Source of the DNA: Phycisphaerae bacterium
Lineage (GTDB): Bacteria; Planctomycetota; Phycisphaerae; Sedimentisphaerales; UBA12454
Direction: 5' to 3'
DNA: 60,942 bases
NCBI GenBank assembly: GCA_041652575.1
Contig: JBAZHC010000017.1
Span: 1-60,942, forward strand
A program made the translations under genes and the position numbers. Shown here piece by piece: positions 40,695 through 50,597 of the stretch. The stretch's first letter is position 1. Each line of letters begins with the position of its first letter. Under the pieces are notes generated by a model. That model saw only the letters and a list, made by a program, of their open reading frames with translations. It ran no database searches and was not told the DNA's origin.

Positions 40695-41576
40695 ATGAGA
40701 AAATTAAAAGGGTTTACGTTAGTTGAATTATTGGTTGTGATTTCCATAATTGCGCTTTTACTGGCGGTATTACTGCCCAGTTTGCAAAAAGCCAGAGAAA
40801 CTGCTAAGCGAATAATATGTTCCAATACTCTAAAGACTTTTGGAATGGCAAATGTGGCGTATTCGGTTAGTTGCAATGGAGCTTATGTTCCTGTTAGATC
40901 TATGATAAGTGCTACTACGGAACGTGATTGGCTTGGAAATCCAACTTTTAGAAAATTACTGGAAGTTGATAAATATTTGAAAAGAGACGACCTTGACTGG
41001 AATGGCGCCACTTTAGCTTTTGACATGCCGCCAGCTTATACGTGTCCATCCGATAAAATAGCTAATGATAAAAAGAACCGCTATATGGACCAACAGTCCG
41101 GAGCCGGAAAAGTTTTAGTTAGTTATGGTTACAACTTTACAGAATGGGCAAAGACAGATTGGTCTACATGGAATGGGAAACCTGCCGATGCAGGGCACAA
41201 GGCGACTAATATAAAGCAGCCGGGATCAAAGCTCGCATTTGCAGATTCGATTGACTGGTGGGTTTGCTGGAATGGATCAGATTACGCCGGAATAGACAGC
41301 GCTCTTCATGATCCCCAAAAATGCTGGGATAAGATGGGACAGCAAACGATAAAAGTATATAAAGATGCCGGGCTTCATGGTCCTGTAATTTATCGGCATA
41401 TGGAAGGCGCAAATATTGCATTTTTCGACGGTCATGTAAAGTATATGAAAAAGCAGGAAGTTTATATAAAAGCAGACCGCGAGCTTGTAACTCTGGACAG
41501 CGGCAAGCGCACCAGGAAAGGTTTAGGTATGTGGGTATCTGATCCTGCTATGTATATAAAAAATGACGCGCCGTAA
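40695..41576 (+). CDS. Type II secretion pseudopilin-like protein (prepilin N-terminus, H-x9-DG C-terminus)
   Basis: ATG 40695 follows GGGAG by seven bases. The 293-residue protein has a prepilin leader and methylation site, KGFTLVELLVVISIIALLLA, where prepilin peptidase would cut after the Gly and methylate the Phe. Near the end EGANIAFFDGHVKYM gives the H-x9-DG signature common in planctomycetal pseudopilin-like families. Such proteins are very numerous in this phylum and may build short pili or secretion fibres. Placement next to secreted xylan enzymes hints at a part in their display, but nothing in the sequence proves it. Confidence 0.9.
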   Translation: MRKLKGFTLVELLVVISIIALLLAVLLPSLQKARETAKRIICSNTLKTFGMANVAYSVSCNGAYVPVRSMISATTERDWLGNPTFRKLLEVDKYLKRDDLDWNGATLAFDMPPAYTCPSDKIANDKKNRYMDQQSGAGKVLVSYGYNFTEWAKTDWSTWNGKPADAGHKATNIKQPGSKLAFADSIDWWVCWNGSDYAGIDSALHDPQKCWDKMGQQTIKVYKDAGLHGPVIYRHMEGANIAFFDGHVKYMKKQEVYIKADRELVTLDSGKRTRKGLGMWVSDPAMYIKNDAP

Positions 41577-41710
41577 TATCTGCGAATAAATTCTGAAAAA
41601 AATAATTTTTGCACTATACTTTTCATTCATAAGGTGTTGTGGTAAAATTGGGGAGAGCTTGAGTCGGTTGATTTTCTTACAAAAAATGACGGCATAGGAG
41701 CGTTAGTTAA

Positions 41711-43108
41711 ATGGAATTTCCTTACGGCAAGGCACCTTTCTGGATACTTGTAGTAGCGATAATTACAGGTGCAACGATGACTGTGTGCCAAATGCTCACC
41801 AGTGCGCCGAGGCCGGATTTGGTTTTTGTGGTTTTCGCGCCTGCCCACTACGCAGCTTATCAAAAACTCATACCTCAATTCGAAAAAGCACATAACGTCA
41901 AAGTTCAATTGCAGCAGATTCACCAGAGACCCTTACAGACCCGATTGCAGTCGGCACTGCTTGCCGGTACAGAAGTTCCCGATATGGTGGAAATAATGAA
42001 TCCGTTTATGGGGGCTTTTATGAAAGGGCCTCTCAAAGATGTCGGATTCGTTGACCTGACAGATAGAATCAAAGCCGAACATCTCGATGAAAGAATGGTT
42101 GCGTCGCGTTTCAGTATCTGGTCATCTCGAGGCAGAATTTTCGCACTGCCGCATGATGTACACCCGGCGGCGCTGGCGTATCGGCGCGATATCGTGGAAG
42201 AGCTTGGTATTGACGTAAAGAAAATCGAAACGTGGGATGATTTTGTAAAAGTCGCGCACGAAAAAATTGTAAAAGACCTCGATGGGGACGGTATTCCTGA
42301 TAGATACGCTCTTGATTTGACTATCTCCGGCACAAGTTTTTTCCCTCTTTTGCTGCTGCAGAGAGGCGGCCGTTATTTCGATGAGCAGGGCAATTTGACA
42401 ATGGATAGTGAGCTTACGATTGATACGATGATTTGGTACATTCGTCAATCGCGAGGAGAAAACAGAATTTCTTTTCCTGCCGGCGAGGGGCAGCCTTTTT
42501 ATAAAGCCCTGTCAGATGGTTTGATACTTTTCACCTTTGTTCCTGATTGGAAATCAAAGGTTCTCGAATTAGATGCCAATAACCTGAAAGGCAAAATGGC
42601 TCTGATGCCTTTGCCTGCATGGGAAAAAGGCGGCAGACGGACAAGTACCTGGGGCGGAACCGGACTTGCCATTACAGAACAATCCAAAAATAAAGAATTA
42701 GCATGGGAACTTGCGAAATATCTATATCTTAATAAAGAGGATTTCAGTGAACGTTTCGCGCTGCTGAATATTATTCCGCCGTTGAAAGAGGCATGGAATC
42801 TTCCGGCGTTTCAGGTGCAGAATGAATATTATTCCGGCCAGAAAATCGGCCGGTTGTATGCCGAACTCGCTCCCGAGACTCCGCCTGATTATGTCGGTGC
42901 GTATTACGAAATGGTTGACGGCAAATCGCGTGAGGTATTGGTTGACGGCGGGGTTTACTATGAAAAGTACGGCGATAAAGGGCTGCGGGAATATGTTACT
43001 GAAAGACTGAAGCAAAAAGCTGCTTATGTCCGCAAGGTAATGGACAGGAATGTATTTTTACGTCCTAACGAAACTGCCGACGCAAACGCAGCGGGGGCGG
43101 TAAAATGA
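41711..43108 (+). CDS. Extracellular sugar-binding protein of a carbohydrate ABC importer (family 1 type)
   Basis: The product is 465 residues. The N-terminus is a hydrophobic anchor (about 8-30) without a convincing lipobox, so it may be membrane tethered. The rest has the family 1 solute-binding fold, with FEKAHNVKVQLQQ, GTEVPDMVEI and STWGGTGLAI motifs. It would capture oligosaccharides, plausibly xylo-oligomers given the GH39 and GH10 genes downstream. The stop overlaps the next gene's ATG by four bases (ATGA). No ATPase gene is linked to this transporter in the window. Confidence 0.9.
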   Translation: MEFPYGKAPFWILVVAIITGATMTVCQMLTSAPRPDLVFVVFAPAHYAAYQKLIPQFEKAHNVKVQLQQIHQRPLQTRLQSALLAGTEVPDMVEIMNPFMGAFMKGPLKDVGFVDLTDRIKAEHLDERMVASRFSIWSSRGRIFALPHDVHPAALAYRRDIVEELGIDVKKIETWDDFVKVAHEKIVKDLDGDGIPDRYALDLTISGTSFFPLLLLQRGGRYFDEQGNLTMDSELTIDTMIWYIRQSRGENRISFPAGEGQPFYKALSDGLILFTFVPDWKSKVLELDANNLKGKMALMPLPAWEKGGRRTSTWGGTGLAITEQSKNKELAWELAKYLYLNKEDFSERFALLNIIPPLKEAWNLPAFQVQNEYYSGQKIGRLYAELAPETPPDYVGAYYEMVDGKSREVLVDGGVYYEKYGDKGLREYVTERLKQKAAYVRKVMDRNVFLRPNETADANAAGAVK

Positions 43109-44004
43109 AAAAAGCACAATACCAGGCTTATGTAAAAAGAACGCCGTATATGTTTATGGCCCCGTATTTCTGCCTTGTGTGCATATTCTTTATTTACCCG
43201 CTTATAAGCGCAGTTATGCTTTCTTTTCAGCAGACCAACGGGCCTAAAAGCAGGGCGTTTGTCGGGCTGAGCAATTATGCTTTTGTGTTTACCGACCCTG
43301 ATTTTCACAAGGCCGTAAAAAATACGGTGATTTACGCGGTTTTTTCGATTTTCCTGCAATTGCCGCTCTCACTGGGGCTGGCATTGCTTTTGAATACGGC
43401 AAAAGACAAGACAAAGGGATTTTTCAGGCTGATTATTTTTTCGCCTAACCTTGTCGGACAGATTTTCGTCGGCGTTATTTTCAGCGTTTTATTTGTTCCG
43501 CGATACGGTCTGTTCAATCGCTTTGTTCAATCTCTTTTGTACTGGGGACTTGAAAACAGGTGGCTTGAAAATCCGGCCCTCGTACTGCCGGCAATTATCA
43601 TAACCGCGCTGTGGATGTACGTCGGATTCAATATGATTTATTTCCTGGCGGGCCTTCAAAGTGTGGACAAAAGTCTCGTCGAAGCGGCCAGGATTGACGG
43701 CGCCAATCCCTGGCATGTATTCTGGAATGTAACGCTTCCGGCGATTAAGCCGGTCGCGACATTTGTTGTCGTGATGAGTACTATAGGTTCGTTCCAGTTG
43801 TTCGAACTTCCGTTTGCCCTGCTCAAGGGCGAATTCGGCCCGTCAAGCTCGGGTCTGTTTATCGTAAGCTATCTTTACAGTATGGCTTTTCGCGCGGGCG
43901 ATTTGGGAACCGCCGCCGCGGTCGGCTGGATATTGACGCTTATGATTATGACGATTAGTCTGGCGCAAATAAAAATTTCCGGCACAATGAAGGAGGGCAG
44001 ATAA
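43105..44004 (+). CDS. Carbohydrate ABC importer permease, MalF/UgpA type
   Basis: The product is 299 residues with about six membrane segments. It has the EAA motif 'EAARIDGANPWHVFWNVTLP' near residue 193, which contacts the ATPase. It overlaps the binding-protein gene by four bases and the next permease by one (TAATG). Together with that second permease it would form the membrane channel. The ATPase is likely shared and encoded elsewhere, as is known for MsmK/MalK-type systems. Confidence 0.94.
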   Translation: MKKAQYQAYVKRTPYMFMAPYFCLVCIFFIYPLISAVMLSFQQTNGPKSRAFVGLSNYAFVFTDPDFHKAVKNTVIYAVFSIFLQLPLSLGLALLLNTAKDKTKGFFRLIIFSPNLVGQIFVGVIFSVLFVPRYGLFNRFVQSLLYWGLENRWLENPALVLPAIIITALWMYVGFNMIYFLAGLQSVDKSLVEAARIDGANPWHVFWNVTLPAIKPVATFVVVMSTIGSFQLFELPFALLKGEFGPSSSGLFIVSYLYSMAFRAGDLGTAAAVGWILTLMIMTISLAQIKISGTMKEGR

Positions 44005-44933
44005 TGAATGGTATTCATATTTTCCTGCTGTGCCTTGCCGGGATTTTTGTCCTGTTATTCGCCGCCCGCCCGAAACGGCCGCAAACAGCATTTACATATT
44101 TAAAATATATTGTTTTAATTTTAATAGCGTCTGTTGTGCTTGCCCCGTTTTTCTGGCTTCTTTGCTCGGCATTTAAAGACCCGAATGTTTTAATGAAATA
44201 TACTTTTCTGCCGAAGTTTTCGGAGTGGTCCAAGGCTACGGTAAATCTTAAAAACTTTATTGAATTATTCAAGAGCCAGCCCACAATGGAAGGCAAGGTA
44301 TATTTCTGGCAGTATATAATCAATTCATTGTTTCTCGCTTCGATTACCACGATAATTCAAATGTTCTTTTCGTCAATGGGCGGTTATGCACTGGCGAAAT
44401 ATGATTTCAGGGGCAAAAAATTTGTAATGTTTTTTATGCTCGCTTCGATGATGATACCGCCGATAGTTTTGCTTGCCCCGGTATATAAACTTATCGTTAA
44501 TATCGGCCTGATGGATACTTACTGGGCCCTTATCGTGCCCGGTGCGTGCAGTGTTTTCGGGATGTTCCTGTTTCGACAGGCTATTGTCGGTATTCCAAAC
44601 GACCTTATCGAGGCCGGACGCATAGACGGATGCAGTGAGTTTTCCATTTATATGAGTCTGATTATGCCGCTTGTACGTCCGATGACGGGGGCGTTTTGCC
44701 TTGTTACATTTTTGGGAAGCTGGAACAACTTCCTCGGTCCTCAGGTATACATCAATGCCCAGTCGAAACTTACGCTGCCTGTGGTTCTTAATCAGTATGT
44801 CGGCGTATATGCCAACCAGTACGGCGTTTTTCTGGCGGGCACACTTTTGGCAATTATCCCTCCGGCAATTCTTTTCTTCTGCCTGCAGAAAGAGTTTATC
44901 AGCGGTCTTTCGAGCGGTGCGGTAAAAGGATAG
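44004..44933 (+). CDS. Carbohydrate ABC importer permease, MalG/UgpE type
   Basis: The product is 309 residues with about six to seven membrane segments, including a FWLLCSAFKDPN motif typical of MalG-type partners. The EAA-like loop is EAGRIDGCSEFSIYMSLIMP near residue 198. It is translationally coupled to the preceding permease through a one-base overlap. The large GH2 gene starts 20 bases after its stop, so import and hydrolysis are likely coexpressed. Confidence 0.94.
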   Translation: MNGIHIFLLCLAGIFVLLFAARPKRPQTAFTYLKYIVLILIASVVLAPFFWLLCSAFKDPNVLMKYTFLPKFSEWSKATVNLKNFIELFKSQPTMEGKVYFWQYIINSLFLASITTIIQMFFSSMGGYALAKYDFRGKKFVMFFMLASMMIPPIVLLAPVYKLIVNIGLMDTYWALIVPGACSVFGMFLFRQAIVGIPNDLIEAGRIDGCSEFSIYMSLIMPLVRPMTGAFCLVTFLGSWNNFLGPQVYINAQSKLTLPVVLNQYVGVYANQYGVFLAGTLLAIIPPAILFFCLQKEFISGLSSGAVKG

Positions 44934-44953
44934 CGGCTCCGGGGAAAATATTT

Positions 44954-47900
44954 ATGAAAAAATTACTCACAGCTATCATATTATTATGTTCATCATTTGT
45001 CGTCGCAGGTACCGAGCAGTGGACATCGCTAAACGGGACATGGCAGAGTGTTGCGGGCAAAGGTCTCGCCGAATTACCAGCCGATGGGTGGCATGATTTT
45101 CAGCTTCCCGGCAAATCTGACAGTTACGGCGTCGGCGGGGCATCCTATATGTGGGTCAAACGCCAAATCGATATCCCACAGGAATGGCAAAACCGCAGGG
45201 TCTTCGTAAGGTTTAACAGCTGCCGTTATAATCCGCACGTTTATGTTGACGGCCGACTTATGGGGCAGAGAATGGACGGCTGGAATCCTTTGGAGGTAGA
45301 AATCACATCGGCAGTCAAACCCGGCTCGACGCACTGGCTCCAGTTGCGATGCCAGGATAAATCGGCTGTTTTCCCCGATGGTTTCATATTGGAGCCGAAC
45401 CAGCCGGAATCAGTGCTTAGCGGCAAAATATTAGCGCCTGTTGGGGGCTACAGCTTTTTCTATGGCCCGATGGACGATGCATGGCTGTTTTCACGGCCGA
45501 ATATATATATTGATGATATTGTTATAGTTCCTTCAACGCGAAAAGGTGTCCTTACCGTTTCAGGCGTTATATCAGACCCGTGTACTAATTTATGGATTGA
45601 AGGCAGGGTACTCGATAAGAACGAACCGGCTCTTGAAATTCCGGCTTCGCCTGTCGCCGGTGGGGCTAAATGGGAAATATCAGCGCCTTTTCCTAATGCG
45701 AAATACTGGTCGCCGGAAAGTCCCCATTTGTATAAGCTTCAGCTTGTGCTGCGTAACGGCAAAGACGGGCCCGTGCTCGATACGCTCGAAGAGAGGTTCG
45801 GCTTTAAGGAGTTCTGGATAGAGGGTCCTGATTTTTATCTTAACGGCGTCAAACGGCATCTTCTGGCTTCGAGTACATGGCCGACATCACAGGTGCAAAG
45901 TTATGATTATGTACGCAAGGCTCTTGAGACTATCAAAGCGGGCAATAATATAGCTTTCCGTTATCATGTATCGCCCTGGCCGAAACGATGGGTGGAAATC
46001 GCCGACGAAGTGGGAGTGATGATTATATGCGAAGCGGCTGTTTATACGGACAGTATCGGAATGTACGCCTATAATGACGAAAAATTCTGGGCCAACTACC
46101 GCGAGCATCTTGAGGGGCTTGTCAAAAGAGACAGGAATAACGCGAGCGTAATTATGTGGAGTATAGAAAACGAGATACTCTTTATGGGAACGGAAAGATA
46201 TTGTCCCGACCTTGCCAAAAGACTCGGAAGTATGGGACGTTTCGTAAAACAGCTCGACCCGTATCATCCGATTACCTTTGAAGCCGACCTCGACCCGGAC
46301 GGCGCCGCTGATGTAATCGGTTTGCACTATCCTCACGAACTGCCAACCTATACCGACTGGCCCAATACGGCGGAATGGCTCGCTCAAAGGACGCGAACCG
46401 AAGCCGGCGGCGGAATGCTCGGCGTAACAAGACGTAATTTCTACTGGGACAGAACCAAACCCCTGTATATAGGCGAATATCTTTGGGTGCCGCAGGAAGA
46501 TTATTCGAGCGGTACAATATTCTTCGGAGACGACGCTTATATCGATAAGGATATTTATCATTATAAAGCCAAACTGTGTGCCTGGATCGACCAGACGCTG
46601 GCTTACAGGAGAATGGGTGTTTCGGGTATATGCCCGTGGACCTGTTTTAATCATGGCGTGGTAGTTAATGATGTTTTTTACGAGGCTCAAAAGGATTTCT
46701 TTCGTCCGGTAGCGGTTTTTCTGCGGAACAAGGATACGAGATTTTTCGCCGGCGATACTGTTGAACGCACACTTGATGTATTTAATGATAGCGTTACAGA
46801 CTGTAATTTTGAGATGATTTGGTATATAAGCGATACCAATATAAAGGATGAGCAGGTAAGCAGACGAATAAAGGCTCTCGAATGCTTCAGCTTAAAAGCC
46901 GGGGAATATAAACCTGTTAATATTCGTTTCGCCGCTCCTGATGTTAATTCGCCTACGGAATACGAATTAAAAGTGACTCTATCGGCAAATGGCAAACTGG
47001 TAGATTCCATTAGTCCGAAATTTGTCATTTCAAAACGTCAGCCTGTTGTTCAGCCGGCAAATACGAAAATTCTTCTATACGACCCCTGCAATACGTTTTC
47101 CAAAAATATTCCTTCGGCCCAGCGCATCAGTTTATTCAGCGGGCTCAATGACGCCGATGCCAAAAAGGATATAGTGGTAATAGCTCCGCAAATGACGGCC
47201 GCAGCGGCCGATGGAAACAACATTCAGCAGATTGGCTCAGCCGGTGTTAATTTCAGAGACCTCATAGCGTTTCTGGCCGGGGGCGGCAGGGCTATTATGC
47301 TTGAGCAGAATAGTTTGGATAGCCTTGGTCTGAATATATCGCTTGTGAAAAAATCATCGACGATGACTTTTTGCCTGAATAAGGAGCATCCGATACTGAA
47401 GGGTTTAAGTGCCGATGACCTTAAATTCTGGCGGGGCGATAATTATGTAACCGCTTATGAGATTTCCCGGCCGGCAGGTTACGGAGCCGGGGCGGTGATA
47501 GTTTCAGGCGGAGACCAATATATTGAGCATTCCGGCATTCTCGAATTGCCTGTCGGCAAAGGAAGCATATTGTTTATTCAATCGCTGGTCGGCGCCAAAT
47601 TCAATACTGAACCGGCGGCGGGGAAAATCTTCCGGAACTCGCTCGAATATATGGCGGCAAAAAAAATTAATGAGACTAAAACGGTTGTATTTGGCGATGA
47701 CGTCAAATTTACAAAAGCCATTGTAGCTATCGGGCTTAAACAAAACAAAATTGATGATTTGAATGATAATGATTTGAAAACTGCCGATGTTCTTGTCCTG
47801 CAGGGTGGTGGAGAAAAGATAATTAAATCCAAAGACACAATAGGGGCGTTTTTGGATAACGGCAAAACGGTTTACTGGCATTGTCCGGACGCTGAAACAT

Positions 47901-49084
47901 TCGCGGCATTGAAAGATGTTATCGGGGCGGGCAGTTTGAAAATCACTGATAGTCAGGGACCGGTCGCGGTAGAGCTGAGGCAGCATAAACTGCTGTCTGG
48001 CATTTCGCGTGAGGATTTATTATTTATGGGCGGGCAAAGAGGATGGCGAAGAGCGATGTCTATCGACCCCGGCGTTATTGACAGGGCGATAATACCTCAG
48101 CAGGCCGACAGCAATCAGCAGAGAATCGAAGCGGAAAAACTTGAATTAACAGGCAATACGGTTTCTGTCAATTCCGCAGGCGATACGGTTATGTTCGAAT
48201 CAAGAGGAACGGCAACCGGCTGGATTACTGTGCCCCAGTCGGGTATGTATATACTATCGCTTGTCGCGGGCGGCAGAGAATTCCATGGTTCCTATCCGTT
48301 TGTAATAATCAAGGTCGGCGATGAAACTGTCGGACAGATAAATCTCACACAAAGCCAAATGCGCGAATATTCATTCCTGGCTAAATTACCGGCCGGCAAA
48401 AATAAACTGGTCATATCTTTTCTTAACGGTCCTCATTGGGGCGTGGAAAGAGCATTACAATTGGACGCCCTGATTGTGGGGCAAAAAGCGGATATACCCA
48501 AAAATGTGGAACTGCTTACGCTTCCGGCCGCGCTGACGAGTATTTTCGCAGGCAAAGGAACGGTTATTATCGATAATGTCCGCTGGGAAAATGACGCGAA
48601 TAATATAAGAGGCCTGCGATACGCCTCGGCTTTATTTGCTAATATCGGCGTACAATTCGAAGTGCCGCGCACAGATGAAGTAACAAGGCTCATCCTCGAT
48701 AGCTTTAACCTTGTCGGCGACAGTCCATATTTCGAGAAAACCAATACTCAGATTAGTTTGCGTAATAATGGAACGATTTCCGCAGTGTTTAATTGTGCCG
48801 GCCAGGCGGAATATGCACTGATTCTGAAAGGCTTTTCCACTCCGGCAGCAGGCCAATATGCCGTTGTCGATGTTAAAATAGACGACAAGTCGATTGGACA
48901 AAAAGAAATCGCAAACGCCACAAGCTGCGAATTCGAAGTCGGAACCGTCAAAATACCCGCAGGCAAACATACGGTCTCTGTAAGTTTTATTAATGATGCT
49001 CTTATTGATGGTCGGGACAGAAACTTATATATAGATGAAGTAGGGTTTAAAGAAATTACACAAAAACAGGCAGGACAACAGTAA
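44954..49084 (+). CDS. Very large secreted GH2-type glycosidase with C-terminal GATase-like and CBM-like domains
   Basis: The product is 1376 residues with a signal peptide (to about 18). The GH2 set is a sugar-binding sandwich (25-190), an Ig-like domain (190-285) and a TIM barrel (about 290-620), with acid/base Glu407 (WSIENEI) and nucleophile Glu508 (YIGEYLW). Residues about 700-910 and 915-1030 look like two glutamine-amidotransferase/ThuA-like folds (ILLYDPCN, VIVSGGDQ; VLVLQGGGEK). Two carbohydrate-binding-like modules follow (about 1065-1185 and 1245-1368), each ending in LDALIVG or IDEVGF strings. GH2 members include beta-galactosidase, glucuronidase and xylosidase types; the specificity cannot be fixed. 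It overlaps the GH39 gene by one base. Confidence 0.85.
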   Translation: MKKLLTAIILLCSSFVVAGTEQWTSLNGTWQSVAGKGLAELPADGWHDFQLPGKSDSYGVGGASYMWVKRQIDIPQEWQNRRVFVRFNSCRYNPHVYVDGRLMGQRMDGWNPLEVEITSAVKPGSTHWLQLRCQDKSAVFPDGFILEPNQPESVLSGKILAPVGGYSFFYGPMDDAWLFSRPNIYIDDIVIVPSTRKGVLTVSGVISDPCTNLWIEGRVLDKNEPALEIPASPVAGGAKWEISAPFPNAKYWSPESPHLYKLQLVLRNGKDGPVLDTLEERFGFKEFWIEGPDFYLNGVKRHLLASSTWPTSQVQSYDYVRKALETIKAGNNIAFRYHVSPWPKRWVEIADEVGVMIICEAAVYTDSIGMYAYNDEKFWANYREHLEGLVKRDRNNASVIMWSIENEILFMGTERYCPDLAKRLGSMGRFVKQLDPYHPITFEADLDPDGAADVIGLHYPHELPTYTDWPNTAEWLAQRTRTEAGGGMLGVTRRNFYWDRTKPLYIGEYLWVPQEDYSSGTIFFGDDAYIDKDIYHYKAKLCAWIDQTLAYRRMGVSGICPWTCFNHGVVVNDVFYEAQKDFFRPVAVFLRNKDTRFFAGDTVERTLDVFNDSVTDCNFEMIWYISDTNIKDEQVSRRIKALECFSLKAGEYKPVNIRFAAPDVNSPTEYELKVTLSANGKLVDSISPKFVISKRQPVVQPANTKILLYDPCNTFSKNIPSAQRISLFSGLNDADAKKDIVVIAPQMTAAAADGNNIQQIGSAGVNFRDLIAFLAGGGRAIMLEQNSLDSLGLNISLVKKSSTMTFCLNKEHPILKGLSADDLKFWRGDNYVTAYEISRPAGYGAGAVIVSGGDQYIEHSGILELPVGKGSILFIQSLVGAKFNTEPAAGKIFRNSLEYMAAKKINETKTVVFGDDVKFTKAIVAIGLKQNKIDDLNDNDLKTADVLVLQGGGEKIIKSKDTIGAFLDNGKTVYWHCPDAETFAALKDVIGAGSLKITDSQGPVAVELRQHKLLSGISREDLLFMGGQRGWRRAMSIDPGVIDRAIIPQQADSNQQRIEAEKLELTGNTVSVNSAGDTVMFESRGTATGWITVPQSGMYILSLVAGGREFHGSYPFVIIKVGDETVGQINLTQSQMREYSFLAKLPAGKNKLVISFLNGPHWGVERALQLDALIVGQKADIPKNVELLTLPAALTSIFAGKGTVIIDNVRWENDANNIRGLRYASALFANIGVQFEVPRTDEVTRLILDSFNLVGDSPYFEKTNTQISLRNNGTISAVFNCAGQAEYALILKGFSTPAAGQYAVVDVKIDDKSIGQKEIANATSCEFEVGTVKIPAGKHTVSVSFINDALIDGRDRNLYIDEVGFKEITQKQAGQQ

Positions 49085-50580
49085 TGGCAAAGATAAAAAT
49101 ACCGGCTAAATCGAGTACAAAGTTTAAGGACAACTGGAAACGCTGCGTCGGCACGGGCCGAATGGGGCTGGCTTTGCAGAAGGAATATCAGGATTTACTT
49201 TCGATTGTTCAGGAGCATATAGGCTTCGATTATCTCCGCGGTCACGGTCTTTTGACCGATGACATGGGTATTTACAGGGACAAAAAAGATGTGGGTCCCG
49301 TTTATAATTTTACATATCTTGACAGGGTCTTTGATTCGTTTTTATCCCAGAAAATCAAGCCATTTGTCGAGCTTGGCTTTATGCCGAATGACCTTGCCGG
49401 CGGGAATCAAACAGTGTTTTACTGGAAGGGCAACGTTACGCCGCCCAAAGATTACGGCCTTTGGCGCAATCTAATTAAAACGCTGGTCAGGCATCTTATA
49501 TATAGGTATGGCGTTAAAGAGGTGCGGAACTGGCCGTTTGAGGTCTGGAACGAGCCGGATTTGGCGATATTCTGGCAAAATGCCGACCAGAAAGAGTATT
49601 TTAAACTGTACCGCGAAACGGCACTGGCGATAAAGGAAGTTGATTCGGCTATTTGTGTAGGCGGCCCCGCAACCTGTCCGGGTGCTATTAAATGGATTGG
49701 CGATTTTCTGGCTATGTGCGATAAGGAAAAAGCACCGGTCGATTTTGTCAGCCAGCATTCGTATTGCGCCAAGGCTGCCGATAAAGGTCCGGAACTGGTT
49801 TATCAGAACCTGCTCCCAAACGTTCATTTGCTCAATCAGTTCAGCGAGTCCCGCGGCCATATTATAAAATCCGTTTATCCCGATGATATGCCTTTGCATA
49901 TAACCGAATACAATACCTCTTACAATCCCCGCTGCCCGGTTCACGATACCGCTTACAACGCGGCTTTTCTCGGCAGGACATTGAGCGAAGGCGGAGATTA
50001 TGCCGATTCGTTTTCCTACTGGACTTTCTGCGATGTTTTTGAGGAGGAAGATGTTCCTCAGTCGCAATTCCACGGCGGTTTCGGCCTTGTCGGGCTTAAC
50101 GGCGTGGTAAAGCCGACGTTTCATCTGTTTGCATTTTTTGCCAGACTCGGCTCAGAACAGCTTTATCGCGACAATGATATGATTGTTACCAGGCGTGACG
50201 ACGGCTCGATTGCAATAGTTGCTTGGAACCCGGTTGCCGAGAAGAGGGACGGTTTTAAACGTCAATTCGAGATGGAGATACCATTATCTTTCGGAGAAGT
50301 TTTAATAAAGCAGCAAACAGTGGACGAAGAAAACGGTAACGCATGGAATGCCTGGCGGACTATGGGCAGGCCAAGATACCCTGATAAACGCCGGATTGAA
50401 ACCTTAAAACAGGCTGCGACACCGGCAATGACGGTAAAAAGGCAGCAGATTCATAATGGAATGCTGAATTTGTCGTTTTCATTGAACAAAAACGGTATAT
50501 GTTTGATTGAATTAAGCAAATTGGCTGATGAAACGAATACTTATCCGGGCCTTGATGATTCAAGGGTCACGAGTTATTAG
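49084..50580 (+). CDS. xynB: GH39 beta-xylosidase
   Basis: The product is 498 residues without a signal peptide, so it is cytoplasmic. The GH39 layout is clear: a HGLLTDDMGI segment, acid/base Glu157 in VWNEPD, the FVSQHSY motif and nucleophile Glu275 in HITEYN. The spacing is very close to that recalled for Thermoanaerobacterium XynB (160/277). A C-terminal beta-sandwich follows. It removes xylose from the non-reducing end of imported xylo-oligosaccharides. It is coupled to the GH2 gene by a TAATG overlap and followed 17 bases later by an intracellular GH10 gene. Confidence 0.95.
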   Translation: MAKIKIPAKSSTKFKDNWKRCVGTGRMGLALQKEYQDLLSIVQEHIGFDYLRGHGLLTDDMGIYRDKKDVGPVYNFTYLDRVFDSFLSQKIKPFVELGFMPNDLAGGNQTVFYWKGNVTPPKDYGLWRNLIKTLVRHLIYRYGVKEVRNWPFEVWNEPDLAIFWQNADQKEYFKLYRETALAIKEVDSAICVGGPATCPGAIKWIGDFLAMCDKEKAPVDFVSQHSYCAKAADKGPELVYQNLLPNVHLLNQFSESRGHIIKSVYPDDMPLHITEYNTSYNPRCPVHDTAYNAAFLGRTLSEGGDYADSFSYWTFCDVFEEEDVPQSQFHGGFGLVGLNGVVKPTFHLFAFFARLGSEQLYRDNDMIVTRRDDGSIAIVAWNPVAEKRDGFKRQFEMEIPLSFGEVLIKQQTVDEENGNAWNAWRTMGRPRYPDKRRIETLKQAATPAMTVKRQQIHNGMLNLSFSLNKNGICLIELSKLADETNTYPGLDDSRVTSY

Positions 50581-50597
50581 AAAGGTAGGATTGGACT

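Noticed and set aside
45887..46690. A 267-codon minus-strand open frame
   Set aside because: It overlaps the GH2 catalytic barrel, whose motifs are clear on the plus strand; no family features are present in the minus frame.
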